From NCBI GenBank assembly GCA_963830455.1, contig CAWHMT010000004.1:558001-622000 (forward strand): a DNA stretch of 64,000 nucleotides, in the 5' to 3' direction. Position 1 is the stretch's first letter. Each line of letters begins with the position of its first letter. Positions 44,180 to 57,486 of the stretch are shown here, in pieces. The DNA is from 20CM-2-65-7 sp963830455. Lineage in GTDB: Bacteria; Gemmatimonadota; Gemmatimonadetes; Gemmatimonadales; GWC2-71-9. The translations under genes and the position numbers were made by a program. Below the pieces are notes generated by a model that saw only the letters and a program-made list of their open reading frames with translations, was not told the origin of the DNA and made no database searches.

Positions 44180-46276
44180 ATGCGCGTGTACAAGACGCCG
44201 GAGATCCGTAATGTGGCCGTGGTTGGCCACGGCGCGAGCGGCAAGACCTCCCTGGTCGATGCGCTGGCGTTCGTGGCCGGAACAAGCAAACGCCACGGTT
44301 CTGTAAAAGATGGAACCGCCCTCACCGATTACACTGCCGACGAAATCGAACGCAAATACTCCATCAACCTCGCGCTGGCCGTCGCCGAGTGGATGGACAC
44401 CAAGATCAACCTGATCGATACGCCGGGCTATCTCGATTTCACCGGCGACGCGCTCGCCGGTGTGTACGCGGCCGACTCCGCCGTCGTCGTGCTCTCCGCC
44501 ACCGCGGGCGTCGAGGTCGGAACCGAGAAGGTCTGGGACTACTGCGAGCGTCGCGCGCTGCCGCGATTGTTCTTCGTGTCGCTGATGGACAAGGAGCACG
44601 CCAACTTCGAGCGCGTGTTCAATCAGATCAAAGAGCAGCTGACGCCCAAGGTGATCCCGGTGGAGATCCCGGTCGGCGAAGGACCGGAATTCCACGGGAT
44701 CATCAACCTGTTCTCGAAGAAGGCGCACCTCTACAAGAAGGGCACCAAGGCCGGCGAGTACGAAGAGGTCGACGTCCCCGAGGAATACAAGGATCGGTTC
44801 GAGAAATACTCGCAGGAATTGATCGAGAGCATCGCCGCGACCGATGACACGCTGCTCGAGCGCTACCTGGGCGGCGAAGAGATCGGCCGAGACGAAGCGA
44901 TCGCGGCGATGAAGGCAGGCATGGCGAAGAACGAGATCTTCCCGCTGTTCTGTGGCGCCGCCGAGCTTACGTATGGCACCCGCGCGCTGCTCAACAAGCT
45001 CGTCGAGCTCTGCCCTGCGCCGAACGAGCGGCCGCCCGTCGAAGCGCAGAAATGGGGCAGCGCCGACCGCGTGACACTCACGTCTGATGATTCCGGGCCG
45101 CTGGCGGCGCAGGTTTTCAAGACCGTTTCGGAGCCGCACGTCGGCGACGTGACGCTGTTCCGTATCTTCTCGGGCCACGTGAAGAATGGGCAGGATGTCT
45201 GGAACGCGCCGCGGGAGGCGTCGGAGAAGTTGAACCATCTGTGCGTCGCGGTCGGGAAGGAGCGCATCGAGATCCCCGAGCTGCATGCCGGCGACATCGG
45301 CGTCGTCGCGAAGCTACGCGATACGCACACCAACGACACGCTGTCAACCAAGGACAAAGGGCTGGTCCTCCCGAAGATTCCGTTCCCCGAGCCGGTGATC
45401 ACGGTGGCCGTCGAAGTGAAACAGCGGGGGGAAGAGGACAAACTCTCGACCGGGCTGCACAAGCTGCACGAAGAGGATCCGACGTTCCATCACGAGTACA
45501 ACGGCGAGCTGGGACAGACGCTGATTCGCGGGTTGGGAGAGCGGCATCTCGAGATCGTGGTCGGGCGATTGGCGCGGAAGTTCGGTGTACACGCGCAGAC
45601 CGCGAAGCCCAGGGTCGCCTACCGCGAGACATTCCGCGGCAAATCCGAAGGGCAGGGCAAACACAAGAAGCAGACCGGCGGGCGCGGCCAGTACGGCGAC
45701 TGCTGGATTCGGATCGCGCCGCTGCCGCGCGGCTCCGGCGTGCAGTTCGTGGACGAGATCGTCGGCGGCGTGATTCCGCGGCAGTACATCCCGGCCGTCG
45801 AGCGCGGCGTGCTCGAGGCGGCGCACAAGGGGCCGATCGCCGGCTATCCGGTCGTGGACTTCAAGTTCGAGCTATACGACGGCTCCTATCACGACGTGGA
45901 CTCGAACGAAATGTCGTTCAAGATGGCCGGCATCATGGCGTTCCGAAACGTGAGCCCCGGCGCGCGGCCGGTGCTGCTCGAGCCGATCATGGACGTCGAA
46001 GTGTGGACGCCGGACGACTATCAGGGCGCCGTGATGGGCGACCTGTCGTCGCGCCGCGGCCACATCGTGGGCACCGAGAAGGACGGGCGGCTCACCAAGG
46101 TGAAGGCGCTCGTTCCTGAGGCCGAGCTCGATCGCTATGCGACGACACTGCACTCGATCACGCACGGGCGTGGCACGTACAAGATGAAGTTCCACGTCTA
46201 TCAGGACGCGCCACCGGATGTCGCTGCGAAAGTGACCGAAGCGCGCAAGAAGGAGCTCGAGGAAGCGAAAGCGTAG
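44180..46276 (+). CDS. elongation factor G paralogue (EF-G2 type)
   Basis: 698 residues with the full EF-G domain order. Seen: G1 GHGASGKTS, G3 DTPGYLDF, domain II, domain III LHKLHEEDPTF, domain IV with TGGRGQYGDCWIRI, and domain V ALVPEAELDRYATTLHSIT, GRGTYKMKF. Departures from EF-G1: switch region has DEIERKYSINLAL rather than ERERGITI, and G4 reads SLMDK rather than NKMD. So nucleotide specificity or turnover may differ. Not the canonical fusA, which should sit with rpsL/rpsG. ATG at 44180 follows AGGAGA; a GTG at 44150 was rejected. Confidence 0.9.
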   Translation: MRVYKTPEIRNVAVVGHGASGKTSLVDALAFVAGTSKRHGSVKDGTALTDYTADEIERKYSINLALAVAEWMDTKINLIDTPGYLDFTGDALAGVYAADSAVVVLSATAGVEVGTEKVWDYCERRALPRLFFVSLMDKEHANFERVFNQIKEQLTPKVIPVEIPVGEGPEFHGIINLFSKKAHLYKKGTKAGEYEEVDVPEEYKDRFEKYSQELIESIAATDDTLLERYLGGEEIGRDEAIAAMKAGMAKNEIFPLFCGAAELTYGTRALLNKLVELCPAPNERPPVEAQKWGSADRVTLTSDDSGPLAAQVFKTVSEPHVGDVTLFRIFSGHVKNGQDVWNAPREASEKLNHLCVAVGKERIEIPELHAGDIGVVAKLRDTHTNDTLSTKDKGLVLPKIPFPEPVITVAVEVKQRGEEDKLSTGLHKLHEEDPTFHHEYNGELGQTLIRGLGERHLEIVVGRLARKFGVHAQTAKPRVAYRETFRGKSEGQGKHKKQTGGRGQYGDCWIRIAPLPRGSGVQFVDEIVGGVIPRQYIPAVERGVLEAAHKGPIAGYPVVDFKFELYDGSYHDVDSNEMSFKMAGIMAFRNVSPGARPVLLEPIMDVEVWTPDDYQGAVMGDLSSRRGHIVGTEKDGRLTKVKALVPEAELDRYATTLHSITHGRGTYKMKFHVYQDAPPDVAAKVTEARKKELEEAKA

Positions 46277-46328
46277 ATGCTCGATCGCTGCATCACATTC
46301 AAACGCTGGCCGAGGAGGTCGTGCACTG

Positions 46329-47228
46329 ATGAACAAGAAGCAATGGTGGGCGATGGGAACCGTGATTGCTACGTTGGCCGCGTGCAAACCAGGAGAAAAG
46401 AAGGAGAGCGCTGCGTCGAGCGTCACGCCCACGAAGATCGCGACGGTCGCGGGATTCCAGACACCGGAATCAGTGCTGTGGGATTCGACGCTGGATGTCT
46501 ACTTCGTGTCCAACATCAACGGCAACCCGGCCGCGAAGGACGGCAACGGCTTCATCAGTGTCGTCGATCCTGCCGGGACGATGCGTGACAGCGTGTTCAT
46601 CAAGGGTCTCAACGCGCCCAAAGGCATGGCCGTCATCGGCGACACGCTGTGGGTGACCGATATTGACGTCGTCCGTGGGTTCAACGCCCGCACCGAGGCC
46701 CCGGTGGCCACCGTTCCGATTCCAGGCGCCGTCTTCCTGAACGACATCGCGGCGGCTCCCGATGGCTCGCTGTACATCACGGACACCGCGATCCGTTTCG
46801 GGGCACAGGGGCCTGAGCACGTGGGCACCGATCAGATCTTCCGGGTCGCGCCCGATCGGAAGGTGAGCTCTGCTCTGAAAACCGACAGCCTGGCCCGGCC
46901 GAACGGCATTACGTGGGACGCGGCGAATCAGCGGTTCGTCATCGTCTCCTTCGGTGGCGGCACGATTCGCGCCTGGAAGCCGGGCGAGACAACCACGACG
47001 CCGCTGGGCACCGGCCCCGGCATGTTCGACGGGGTCGAAATCGCGCACGGCGCGCTCTGGGTCTCGAGCTGGGCGGATTCGTCAGTCTATCGGTACGCCG
47101 TTGGGCAAGGCACGAAGCTGATCACGGGCGTGCAGAGCCCGGCGGATATTGGTTATGACGCGAAGCGGAAGCGCGTCCTGATCCCCGTGTTCATGGGGAA
47201 CACGGTCGAGATCTGGCAGGTGCAGTAG
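46329..47228 (+). CDS. SMP-30/gluconolactonase-like beta-propeller lipoprotein
   Basis: 299 residues. Lipobox-type start ATLAACKP (Cys19). Mature part has repeated blades: PESVLWDSTLDVYFVSNING, APKGMAVIGDTLWVTDID, LNDIAAAPDGSLYITDTA, RPNGITWDAANQRFVIVSFGG, GVEIAHGALWVSSWADSSVYR. These resemble the six-bladed SMP-30/NHL propellers that bind Ca and hydrolyse lactones, but the metal ligands cannot be confirmed. ATG behind GAGGAGG. 52 bases after the EF-G gene, maybe co-transcribed. Confidence 0.8.
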   Translation: MNKKQWWAMGTVIATLAACKPGEKKESAASSVTPTKIATVAGFQTPESVLWDSTLDVYFVSNINGNPAAKDGNGFISVVDPAGTMRDSVFIKGLNAPKGMAVIGDTLWVTDIDVVRGFNARTEAPVATVPIPGAVFLNDIAAAPDGSLYITDTAIRFGAQGPEHVGTDQIFRVAPDRKVSSALKTDSLARPNGITWDAANQRFVIVSFGGGTIRAWKPGETTTTPLGTGPGMFDGVEIAHGALWVSSWADSSVYRYAVGQGTKLITGVQSPADIGYDAKRKRVLIPVFMGNTVEIWQVQ

Positions 47229-47237
47229 GTCCGTCTG

Positions 47238-48260
47238 TTAAGGCGACGGTTCTTGTTGCGTTAGACAGTGGATGGTGCCGAGGCCCCAGACGAGATCGAC
47301 GGCGTGGATGCCCACCACGGGCCGGTCTGAGAAACACTCGGTGAGAATGCCGAGCGCCACGCGGTCCTTGGGATCGTTGAAGGTGGGGACGAGCACGGCG
47401 GCGTTGGCGATGTAGAAGTTCGCGTAGCTGGCCGGTAGTCTCACGCCGTCGAAGTACAATGGGGCGGGCATCGGGAGGTCGACCACCTCGATGGCCGCCC
47501 CTTTTTCCAGATGCATTCCCTGCAGGCGCTCCCGGTTTTCCGCGAGCGGTTTGTAGTTCACGTCCTTGGAATCGTCCTCGCGGCAGAGCACGACGGTCGT
47601 CGGATTCACGAATCGGCACAGGTCGTCCACGTGGCCGTGCGTGTCGTCGCCGGCGATGCCCTTGCCGAGCCACAAGGTGTTCGTCACGCCGAGCACGTCG
47701 CGGAACACATTTTCGATCTCGTATCGTGAGAGCCCCGGGTTGCGGGTCTGGACCTTGGGATCGAGCAGACATTCTTCCGTCGTGAGCAGCGTGCCCCGGC
47801 CGTTCACGTCGATGCTGCCGCCCTCGAGCACGATTTTTCCGTCGATCAGCGGGAGCTTGAGGCGCTTGGCGGCGCGCTCGGGGATCTTGTCGTCCTTTTT
47901 CCAGTCCTTGTACTTGGCCCAGGCATTGAAATGGAACCGCGCGATGGCTAGGCCCTTGTCTTTTCGAACGAAGATCGGACCGAAGTCCCGGGTCCAGCCG
48001 CGATTGGTGGGAAACGGCACAAAGTCGATGCGCGCGAGGTCCACGCCAACCTTCTTCAGGATGCGGGTCGCCTGCGTTTGGTGGCTCTTGGAATTGACGA
48101 GGATGCGCACGATTTCACTTCGAGCGAGCGTGCGCGTGATCTCGCCATAGATCCAGGGAATGACCGGAAACTTGCCGGGCCAGTCGGTGTCGTTATGCGG
48201 CCAGCCGATCCAGGTCGCCGCGTGGGGTTCCCACTCGGCGGGCATGCGGTCGTCGGTCAT
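47238..48260 (-). CDS. aguA: agmatine deiminase
   Basis: Converts agmatine to N-carbamoylputrescine and ammonia. 340 residues. Seen: PAEWEPHAATWIGWPH at the start, RGWTRDFGPIFV, the catalytic block GDDTHGHVDDLCRF, and the nucleophile Cys332 in GTIHCLTQQEP. It is downstream of the N-carbamoylputrescine amidase gene on the same strand, so the pair gives the putrescine branch from arginine. A small inverted repeat separates the two genes. Confidence 0.95.
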   Translation of the reverse strand: MTDDRMPAEWEPHAATWIGWPHNDTDWPGKFPVIPWIYGEITRTLARSEIVRILVNSKSHQTQATRILKKVGVDLARIDFVPFPTNRGWTRDFGPIFVRKDKGLAIARFHFNAWAKYKDWKKDDKIPERAAKRLKLPLIDGKIVLEGGSIDVNGRGTLLTTEECLLDPKVQTRNPGLSRYEIENVFRDVLGVTNTLWLGKGIAGDDTHGHVDDLCRFVNPTTVVLCREDDSKDVNYKPLAENRERLQGMHLEKGAAIEVVDLPMPAPLYFDGVRLPASYANFYIANAAVLVPTFNDPKDRVALGILTECFSDRPVVGIHAVDLVWGLGTIHCLTQQEPSP

Positions 48261-48266
48261 CGGTTA

Positions 48267-48314
48267 TCGGTCTTCAGTTGTTACCGAATACCGATGACCG
48301 ACAACTGATGACCA
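48267..48314. repeat. imperfect inverted repeat between aguB and aguA
   Basis: TCGGTCTTCAGTTGT (48267-48281) against ACAACTGATGACC (48301-48313), one mismatch in the 12-13 base stem; words of the form CCGATGACCG also repeat nearby. Confidence 0.6.
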
Positions 48315-48318
48315 AACA

Positions 48319-49257
48319 TCAATCGGTAAGAAAACGAGCCTGGATGTCCGAATACGCATCAGTCCTACGATCCCGCAGGAACGGCCAATTGCGGCGGACT
48401 TCCTCGATCCGAGCCAAGTCGACATCGGCGACGACGTTGTCTTCCTTCTCGCCCGCTTCCGCGACCACGATGCCGAACGGATCGCACACGAACGAGTGCC
48501 CCCAGAATTCGATCCCGGCGCCCCCCCCTTCGCCGCCGAGCTGCTCGAACCCCACGCGATTCACCGCGGCGACCCAGCAGCCGTTCGCGATCGCGTGACT
48601 GCGCTGGATCGTCTTCCAGGCATCGAGCTGCTGTGCGCCGTACTTGTCCTTCTCCGAGGGATGCCAGCCGATGGCGGTCGGGTAGAGCAGAATGTTCGCG
48701 CCCTGCAGCGCCGTGAGCCGCGCGCCCTCGGGATACCATTGATCCCAGCACACGAGCGTGCCGATCGGACCGACCTTGGTGTCGAACGCGCGAAAGCCGA
48801 GGTCGCCGGGCGTGAAGTAGAACTTCTCGTAGTAGGAGGGATCGTCCGGGATGTGCATCTTCCGATAGATCCCTTTGACCTTGCCGTCGGCATCGATCAC
48901 CGCGGCGGTGTTGTGGTACAGGCCCGGCGCGCGGCGCTCGAACAGCGACGCCACGATGACGACTCCCAGCTCCTTGGCGACCTTGCCCAGCGTGTCGGTC
49001 GTGGGACCGGGTACGGCTTCGGCGAGATCGAACAGCGCATGGTCTTCGCGTTGCCCGATGTAGAGCGTGCGAAACAGCTCCGGCAGGCAGACGAGATTCG
49101 CCCCCCGCGTCGCGGCGTCCCGGATCCGGCGTACCGCTTTGTCGAGGTTCGTCTGGGGATCGTCGCTCATGCTCATTTGCACGAGCCCGATCTTGAACCT
49201 GGTCGGCAGTGCCCCCCCCGCCCCCCCCGCCCCCCCCGTTCCCACACCCGCGGTCAT
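48319..49257 (-). CDS. aguB: N-carbamoylputrescine amidase (nitrilase superfamily)
   Basis: Hydrolyses N-carbamoylputrescine to putrescine, CO2 and ammonia. 312 residues. Seen: catalytic Glu in CLPELFRTLY, Lys in YRKMHIPDDPSYYEKFYF, Cys in VCWDQWYPEGARL, and the family end LFLRDRRTDAY-like (WPFLRDRRTDAYSD). The first 16 residues are a Gly/Ala stretch encoded by three G8 runs (49212-49238 on the plus strand as C8); no start codon lies between them and the fold's first strand (RFKIGLVQM). TATTCT lies 7 bases before the ATG. Confidence 0.93.
   Translation of the reverse strand: MTAGVGTGGAGGAGGALPTRFKIGLVQMSMSDDPQTNLDKAVRRIRDAATRGANLVCLPELFRTLYIGQREDHALFDLAEAVPGPTTDTLGKVAKELGVVIVASLFERRAPGLYHNTAAVIDADGKVKGIYRKMHIPDDPSYYEKFYFTPGDLGFRAFDTKVGPIGTLVCWDQWYPEGARLTALQGANILLYPTAIGWHPSEKDKYGAQQLDAWKTIQRSHAIANGCWVAAVNRVGFEQLGGEGGGAGIEFWGHSFVCDPFGIVVAEAGEKEDNVVADVDLARIEEVRRNWPFLRDRRTDAYSDIQARFLTD
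49212..49238. repeat. three tandem C8-G units in the 5' end of aguB
   Basis: CCCCCCCCG three times in a row (G8 on the coding strand), encoding Gly-Gly-Ala repeats. Homopolymers of this length are slippage-prone. Confidence 0.9.
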
Positions 49258-49264
49258 GCGCTGA

Positions 49265-49270
49265 AGAATA
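49265..49270 (-). promoter_or_regulatory. -10-like hexamer for the aguB-aguA operon
   Basis: TATTCT on the minus strand, 7 bases before the ATG at 49257; no ribosome site. Confidence 0.4.
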
Positions 49271-49295
49271 GACCGCGGGGCCCTGCGAAGCTATC

Positions 49296-50120
49296 TCAGA
49301 ACGCTTTGGTCACCGACAAGACGATGGCCGACTTCGCCACGTCCTCGGTCTCCTGCGATCCCCCGCTTGTGGGGGTGTAACGATAGAACCGGTCCTCGGC
49401 GTTTGTGCCCACGAAAGCAGCGCCGAGCGAGGCACCGCCAACCTGGCGGCTGAGGCCGATTCGGTAGTCCCCGTACGAGAGCGGCGCGTAGTTTCGCACA
49501 TACTGATGGCCGTAGTGCAGCGCCAGACTCATGCCGCCGACGACGTCAAACGTGGCGTTGAGGTCGACGTAGCCCGACCCCTTCGAGTCTCCGGTTCCGA
49601 GACAATCCGTCGTCTCCGCGCTGCCATCGGGACCGATGCCGCAATAGCCGCCAATGGTTTCCGTGTTCATGCCGAACAAGTTCGTCAGCGCGTACGAGTA
49701 CTTGGCGGCGAAGTGATCGTATCGCACGCCGAGGTAGACTTCCGTTGTGTTGTAGTCGTTACCGGGGTCGATGTTGTAGCGGGCGCTTGGATACCAGTAG
49801 TACTGCATCCCGAGATCCAGTCCGACCCGGCCCCCCCCCGCCGTCAGGCGGTACCCGCCATAGAGATCCAGCTCGAGCGATGCGCCATTGAGAAACTGAT
49901 TGCCGCTGACGTTCGAGCCCCAGGCGCCCCCGTAGACGCCGGCGGTCGATCCGTAGTCGAAGCCTCCCTGAACCGCTGGCTGATTGTAGGTCTGCGACAC
50001 CCCGCGAAAGCGGTAATCGCTCGCCAGCGCCAGGTTGCCCGAGAGTGTGTGTCCCGACTGGGCCGGTAGGCGCGCGGCGACCACGGTAAGGACAGTCGCA
50101 ACGATGAGCCGGGCGCGCAT
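49296..50120 (-). CDS. TorF-family putative porin
   Basis: 274 residues, signal peptide to about LPAQ (residue 21), then the opening GNLALASDYRFRGVSQTYNQPAVQGGFDY of the TIGR02001/TorF outer-membrane family, amphipathic strands throughout and a terminal Phe (VTKAF). These proteins often sit beside ammonium transporter and PII genes and may admit nitrogen compounds. ATG overlaps the Amt stop (TGATG). A C9 tract (49831-49839) lies in the coding region. Confidence 0.87.
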   Translation of the reverse strand: MRARLIVATVLTVVAARLPAQSGHTLSGNLALASDYRFRGVSQTYNQPAVQGGFDYGSTAGVYGGAWGSNVSGNQFLNGASLELDLYGGYRLTAGGGRVGLDLGMQYYWYPSARYNIDPGNDYNTTEVYLGVRYDHFAAKYSYALTNLFGMNTETIGGYCGIGPDGSAETTDCLGTGDSKGSGYVDLNATFDVVGGMSLALHYGHQYVRNYAPLSYGDYRIGLSRQVGGASLGAAFVGTNAEDRFYRYTPTSGGSQETEDVAKSAIVLSVTKAF

Positions 50121-51457
50121 CAGGCGCCCGGCGCCCCCGCGGGCGCCGGCTCCACGCTAAAGGTCTGAACGACCACGCTGCCGCCGAGCGAGCTGCCGCT
50201 GCCCGGGACGCTGCCGCCCAGATCCGAGCCGAAGTACGCTTCTTCGCCGTGCTGGCTGATGTCGAGCCCCGCGCTTTCTTCGGGCACGTCCGCCCGCGCG
50301 CCGATCGTCACCTGAATAAGCGCGAGGATCCCCAGCGTGCCGAGGGCGGCGAAGGCGACGGTCGCCACGATCGCGAGCAGCTGCACGCCCATCTGGGCGG
50401 CGTTCCCGGCGAGCAGGCCGTCCCCGCCGGCGGGATTCACGAGCTTGGTCGCAAACACGCCGGTCAGCAGCGCACCGGCCATGCCCGCGAGCCCGTGGCA
50501 GGAGAACACGTCGAGCGCGTCATCGAGCTTGGTCTTGGACCGTATCTGGATGGCGGTGTAGCTGATGCCTGCCGCCAGGATGCCGATGACCAGCCCGGAC
50601 ACCGGCGTCACGTAACCGGCTGCCGGTGTGATGCCCACGAGGCCGACGACCAGCCCGGTAGCGGCGCCGACCGCTGTGATCTTGCCGGTGCGCGCCAGGT
50701 CGAGCGCCGCCCAGGTGACGAGCGCCGCGGCCGCGGCGGTGTTGGTGTTGACGAATGCCAGCGCCGCGAGGCCGTTCGCCGCGAGGGCGGATCCAGCGTT
50801 GAATCCGAACCAGCCGAACCAGAGCAACCCGGCGCCGAGCAGCACGAGCGGGACGTTGTGCGGCGCGATGGGAACGCGACGGTAATCGCGCCGCGGCCCG
50901 AGGAACCAGGCGGCGACGAGCGCCGACACGCCGGCGCTGATGTGCACGACCGTGCCGCCCGCGAAGTCCAGCGCGCCGCGCTTCAATAGCCAGCCGCCGG
51001 AGCCCCACACCCAGTGCGCGAGCGGATCGTAGATCAGCGTCGCCCACAGGACGAGGAAGACGATGTAACCCCGAAAGCGCATCCGCTCCACGATCGCGCC
51101 CGAGATCAGGGCGGGAGTGATGATCGCAAACATGCCCTGGAACATCGCGTGGGCTTGTAGCGGGATCGTCGCCGAATAGGTCGGATTGGGTTCGAGACCG
51201 ACGTTGTGCAGGCCGAGCCATGAGAGGCCGCCGAACCATGCGTTGCCGGGACCGAACGCGATCGAATATCCGACCAGCATCCACTGGACGCCGATCACAC
51301 CAAGTGCCACGACACTCATCATCATCGTATTGAGCGCGTTCTTGGGACGCACCAGGCCGCCGTAAAAGAATGCGAGGCCCACCGTCATCAACAGCACGAG
51401 CGCGCTCGAGGTGAGAACCCAAGCCGTATCTCCCGAAGAAACCGTCGCTTGTGTCAT
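50120..51457 (-). CDS. amt: ammonium transporter (Amt family)
   Basis: 445 residues, eleven predicted helices. Seen: ALVLLMTVGLAFFYGGLVRPKN at the first helix, the first pore His in DFAGGTVVHISAG and the second in FSCHGLAGMAGALLTGVFA. C-terminal cytoplasmic tail of about 50 residues with SAGLDISQHGEEAYF, the conserved regulatory tail that contacts PII in related transporters. Start overlaps the PII stop (ATGA). Conducts ammonium across the inner membrane, and is likely gated by the PII protein encoded next to it. Confidence 0.95.
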   Translation of the reverse strand: MTQATVSSGDTAWVLTSSALVLLMTVGLAFFYGGLVRPKNALNTMMMSVVALGVIGVQWMLVGYSIAFGPGNAWFGGLSWLGLHNVGLEPNPTYSATIPLQAHAMFQGMFAIITPALISGAIVERMRFRGYIVFLVLWATLIYDPLAHWVWGSGGWLLKRGALDFAGGTVVHISAGVSALVAAWFLGPRRDYRRVPIAPHNVPLVLLGAGLLWFGWFGFNAGSALAANGLAALAFVNTNTAAAAALVTWAALDLARTGKITAVGAATGLVVGLVGITPAAGYVTPVSGLVIGILAAGISYTAIQIRSKTKLDDALDVFSCHGLAGMAGALLTGVFATKLVNPAGGDGLLAGNAAQMGVQLLAIVATVAFAALGTLGILALIQVTIGARADVPEESAGLDISQHGEEAYFGSDLGGSVPGSGSSLGGSVVVQTFSVEPAPAGAPGA

Positions 51458-51854
51458 GCGACACCCCCCATACCAGCGGCGTTGATTGCCGCGCGTTGGA
51501 CCGCGTCGGCGTTGACGGCGGTCAGAGCGGCATTGTCCTCCTCACCTGTGCGAATGCGGATCACCCGTTCGATCGGCTGCACGAAGATCTTCCCGTCACC
51601 CACTTCGCCCGTGCGCGCCGACGAGAGAATGGCCTGCACGCACGGCTCGACGAACGGCTCCGAGCACACCATTTCGATCTTCACCTTCTCGTGGAACTCC
51701 ATCACCAGCGCGGTCCCGCGGTATTGCTCGAACCGCTCGTGCTCCCCGCCGTGCCCGCTCACGCGACTCAGCGTGATGCCGGTGATCCCGGCGCGGAACA
51801 GGGCCGCTTTGACTTCGGGAAGGCGTTCGCCGCGGACGATCGTCGTGATCAGCT

Positions 51855-51858
<4 letters not shown>
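51454..51858 (-). CDS. PII nitrogen-regulatory protein lacking the uridylylated tyrosine
   Basis: 134 residues. Seen: MKLITTIVRGERLPEVKAAL, the T-loop EQYRGTALVMEF, EKVKIEMVCSEPFVEP, the B-loop TGEVGDGKIFV and the C-loop end VIRIRTGEEDNAAL. Arg and Lys residues for ATP and 2-oxoglutarate binding are in place. In the T-loop Tyr46 is kept but position 51, uridylylated in GlnB/GlnK, is Leu, so control by GlnD is unlikely. A tail of about 20 residues follows the PII fold. Coupled to GltB upstream and Amt downstream by four-base overlaps. Confidence 0.92.
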
Positions 51859-56261
<4,403 letters not shown>

Positions 56262-56383
56262 TATCGGGCCCCGCCGCTCCCTGGAGAAGGTGTGTGCGGA
56301 TTATTAAGCGGCAGCAGGACCATCGTATGTTTATGCATTGTTAGACATAAATATGCGAAACAGTTCGAAAACCCGCAAGGGGT

Positions 56384-57457
56384 TCAGCCGACGAGGATGG
56401 GCTCCAGCGGCTGGGTATAGCGATAGGTTTTCCCGGCGTAGTTTCGCAGAATGATTTCCTTGTCGGTCAGCTTGACCACGTACTCCGGCAGGAGCGGGAT
56501 CTTGCCGCCGCCGCCCGGCGCGTCGATTACGAAGTGCGGCACCGCCAGGCCCGAGGTCCAGCCCCGCAGCGCCTGAATGATCTCGAGCCCCTTCTCGACC
56601 GTGGTGCGGAAGTGCTCGGCGCCCGCCACCTGATCGCACATATAGATGTAGTAGGGGCGTACCCGGGCGGCGAGCAGGCGCTGCATCAACAGTTTCATCA
56701 CCTCCGCATCGTCGTTCACACCCTTCAGCAACACCGTTTGGCAGCCCAGCGGGATCCCGGCGTCGGCGAGCATGCCGAGTGCCTGCACCGCGGCGGGGGT
56801 CAGCTCGTCGGGATGGTTGAAGTGCGTGTTGAGATAGAGGGGGTGGTACTTCTTGAGGATCGCGCACAGCTCCGGGGTGATTCGCTCCGGGAGGTGACAG
56901 GGGATCCGGCTGCCGATGCGCAGTACCTCGAGATGCGGAATCGACCGTAACCGCTTGCAGATCTCGTCGATACGACGATCGGACAGGAGCAGGGGATCGC
57001 CGCCCGACATGATCACGTCGCGGATCTCCTTGTGCTCCTCGAGGTAGCGGAACGCCGACTCGAGCTGCGCCATGGGAATCTTCTCGGGGTCGCCGACCTT
57101 ACGGCGGCGCGTGCAGAAGCGGCAGTAGGAGGCGCAGACCGGGGAGATGAGAAACAGGGCGCGATCGGGATAGCGGTGCGTGATGTTCGGAACCGGGGAA
57201 TTGGCGTCCTCGGCCAGCGAGTCCACGATGCCGTCGTGGATTTCGAGCTCCTGAACCGTGGGCACGTACTGGCGCCAGATCGGATCGCCGGGCGACTGAA
57301 TCAGGTCCACCATGGCTGGGGAGATGCGGAATTCGAAGTTTTCGGCGGCCTGGCGGAGCCGCGCGATGTCCCCGACGTGCTCGGGGCCGAACCGCTCGGC
57401 GAGTGCCTCGAGGGAGGCGATGCTGCGCTTACGGAGCAGCTCTTGCCAGGTCTCCAT
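56384..57457 (-). CDS. KamA-family radical SAM enzyme (lysine 2,3-aminomutase-like)
   Basis: 357 residues. Seen: radical SAM cluster ligands Cys108, Cys112, Cys115 in CASYCRFCTRRRKVG, MSGGDPLLLSDRRID, LRIGSRIPCHLPERIT, NTHFNHPDELT, and the PLP lysine in DAPGGGGKIPLLPEY. This is the full set for a PLP-dependent lysine 2,3-aminomutase, which turns L-alpha-lysine into beta-lysine. It is shorter than the clostridial enzyme (about 415) and near the size of EpmB-like members, so the acceptor may be free lysine or a lysyl group. Last gene of an operon with GNAT and two ATP-grasp genes. Confidence 0.9.
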   Translation of the reverse strand: METWQELLRKRSIASLEALAERFGPEHVGDIARLRQAAENFEFRISPAMVDLIQSPGDPIWRQYVPTVQELEIHDGIVDSLAEDANSPVPNITHRYPDRALFLISPVCASYCRFCTRRRKVGDPEKIPMAQLESAFRYLEEHKEIRDVIMSGGDPLLLSDRRIDEICKRLRSIPHLEVLRIGSRIPCHLPERITPELCAILKKYHPLYLNTHFNHPDELTPAAVQALGMLADAGIPLGCQTVLLKGVNDDAEVMKLLMQRLLAARVRPYYIYMCDQVAGAEHFRTTVEKGLEIIQALRGWTSGLAVPHFVIDAPGGGGKIPLLPEYVVKLTDKEIILRNYAGKTYRYTQPLEPILVG

Positions 57458-57486
57458 GCAGATCCTTGGTATAGATCACCAGGTCG

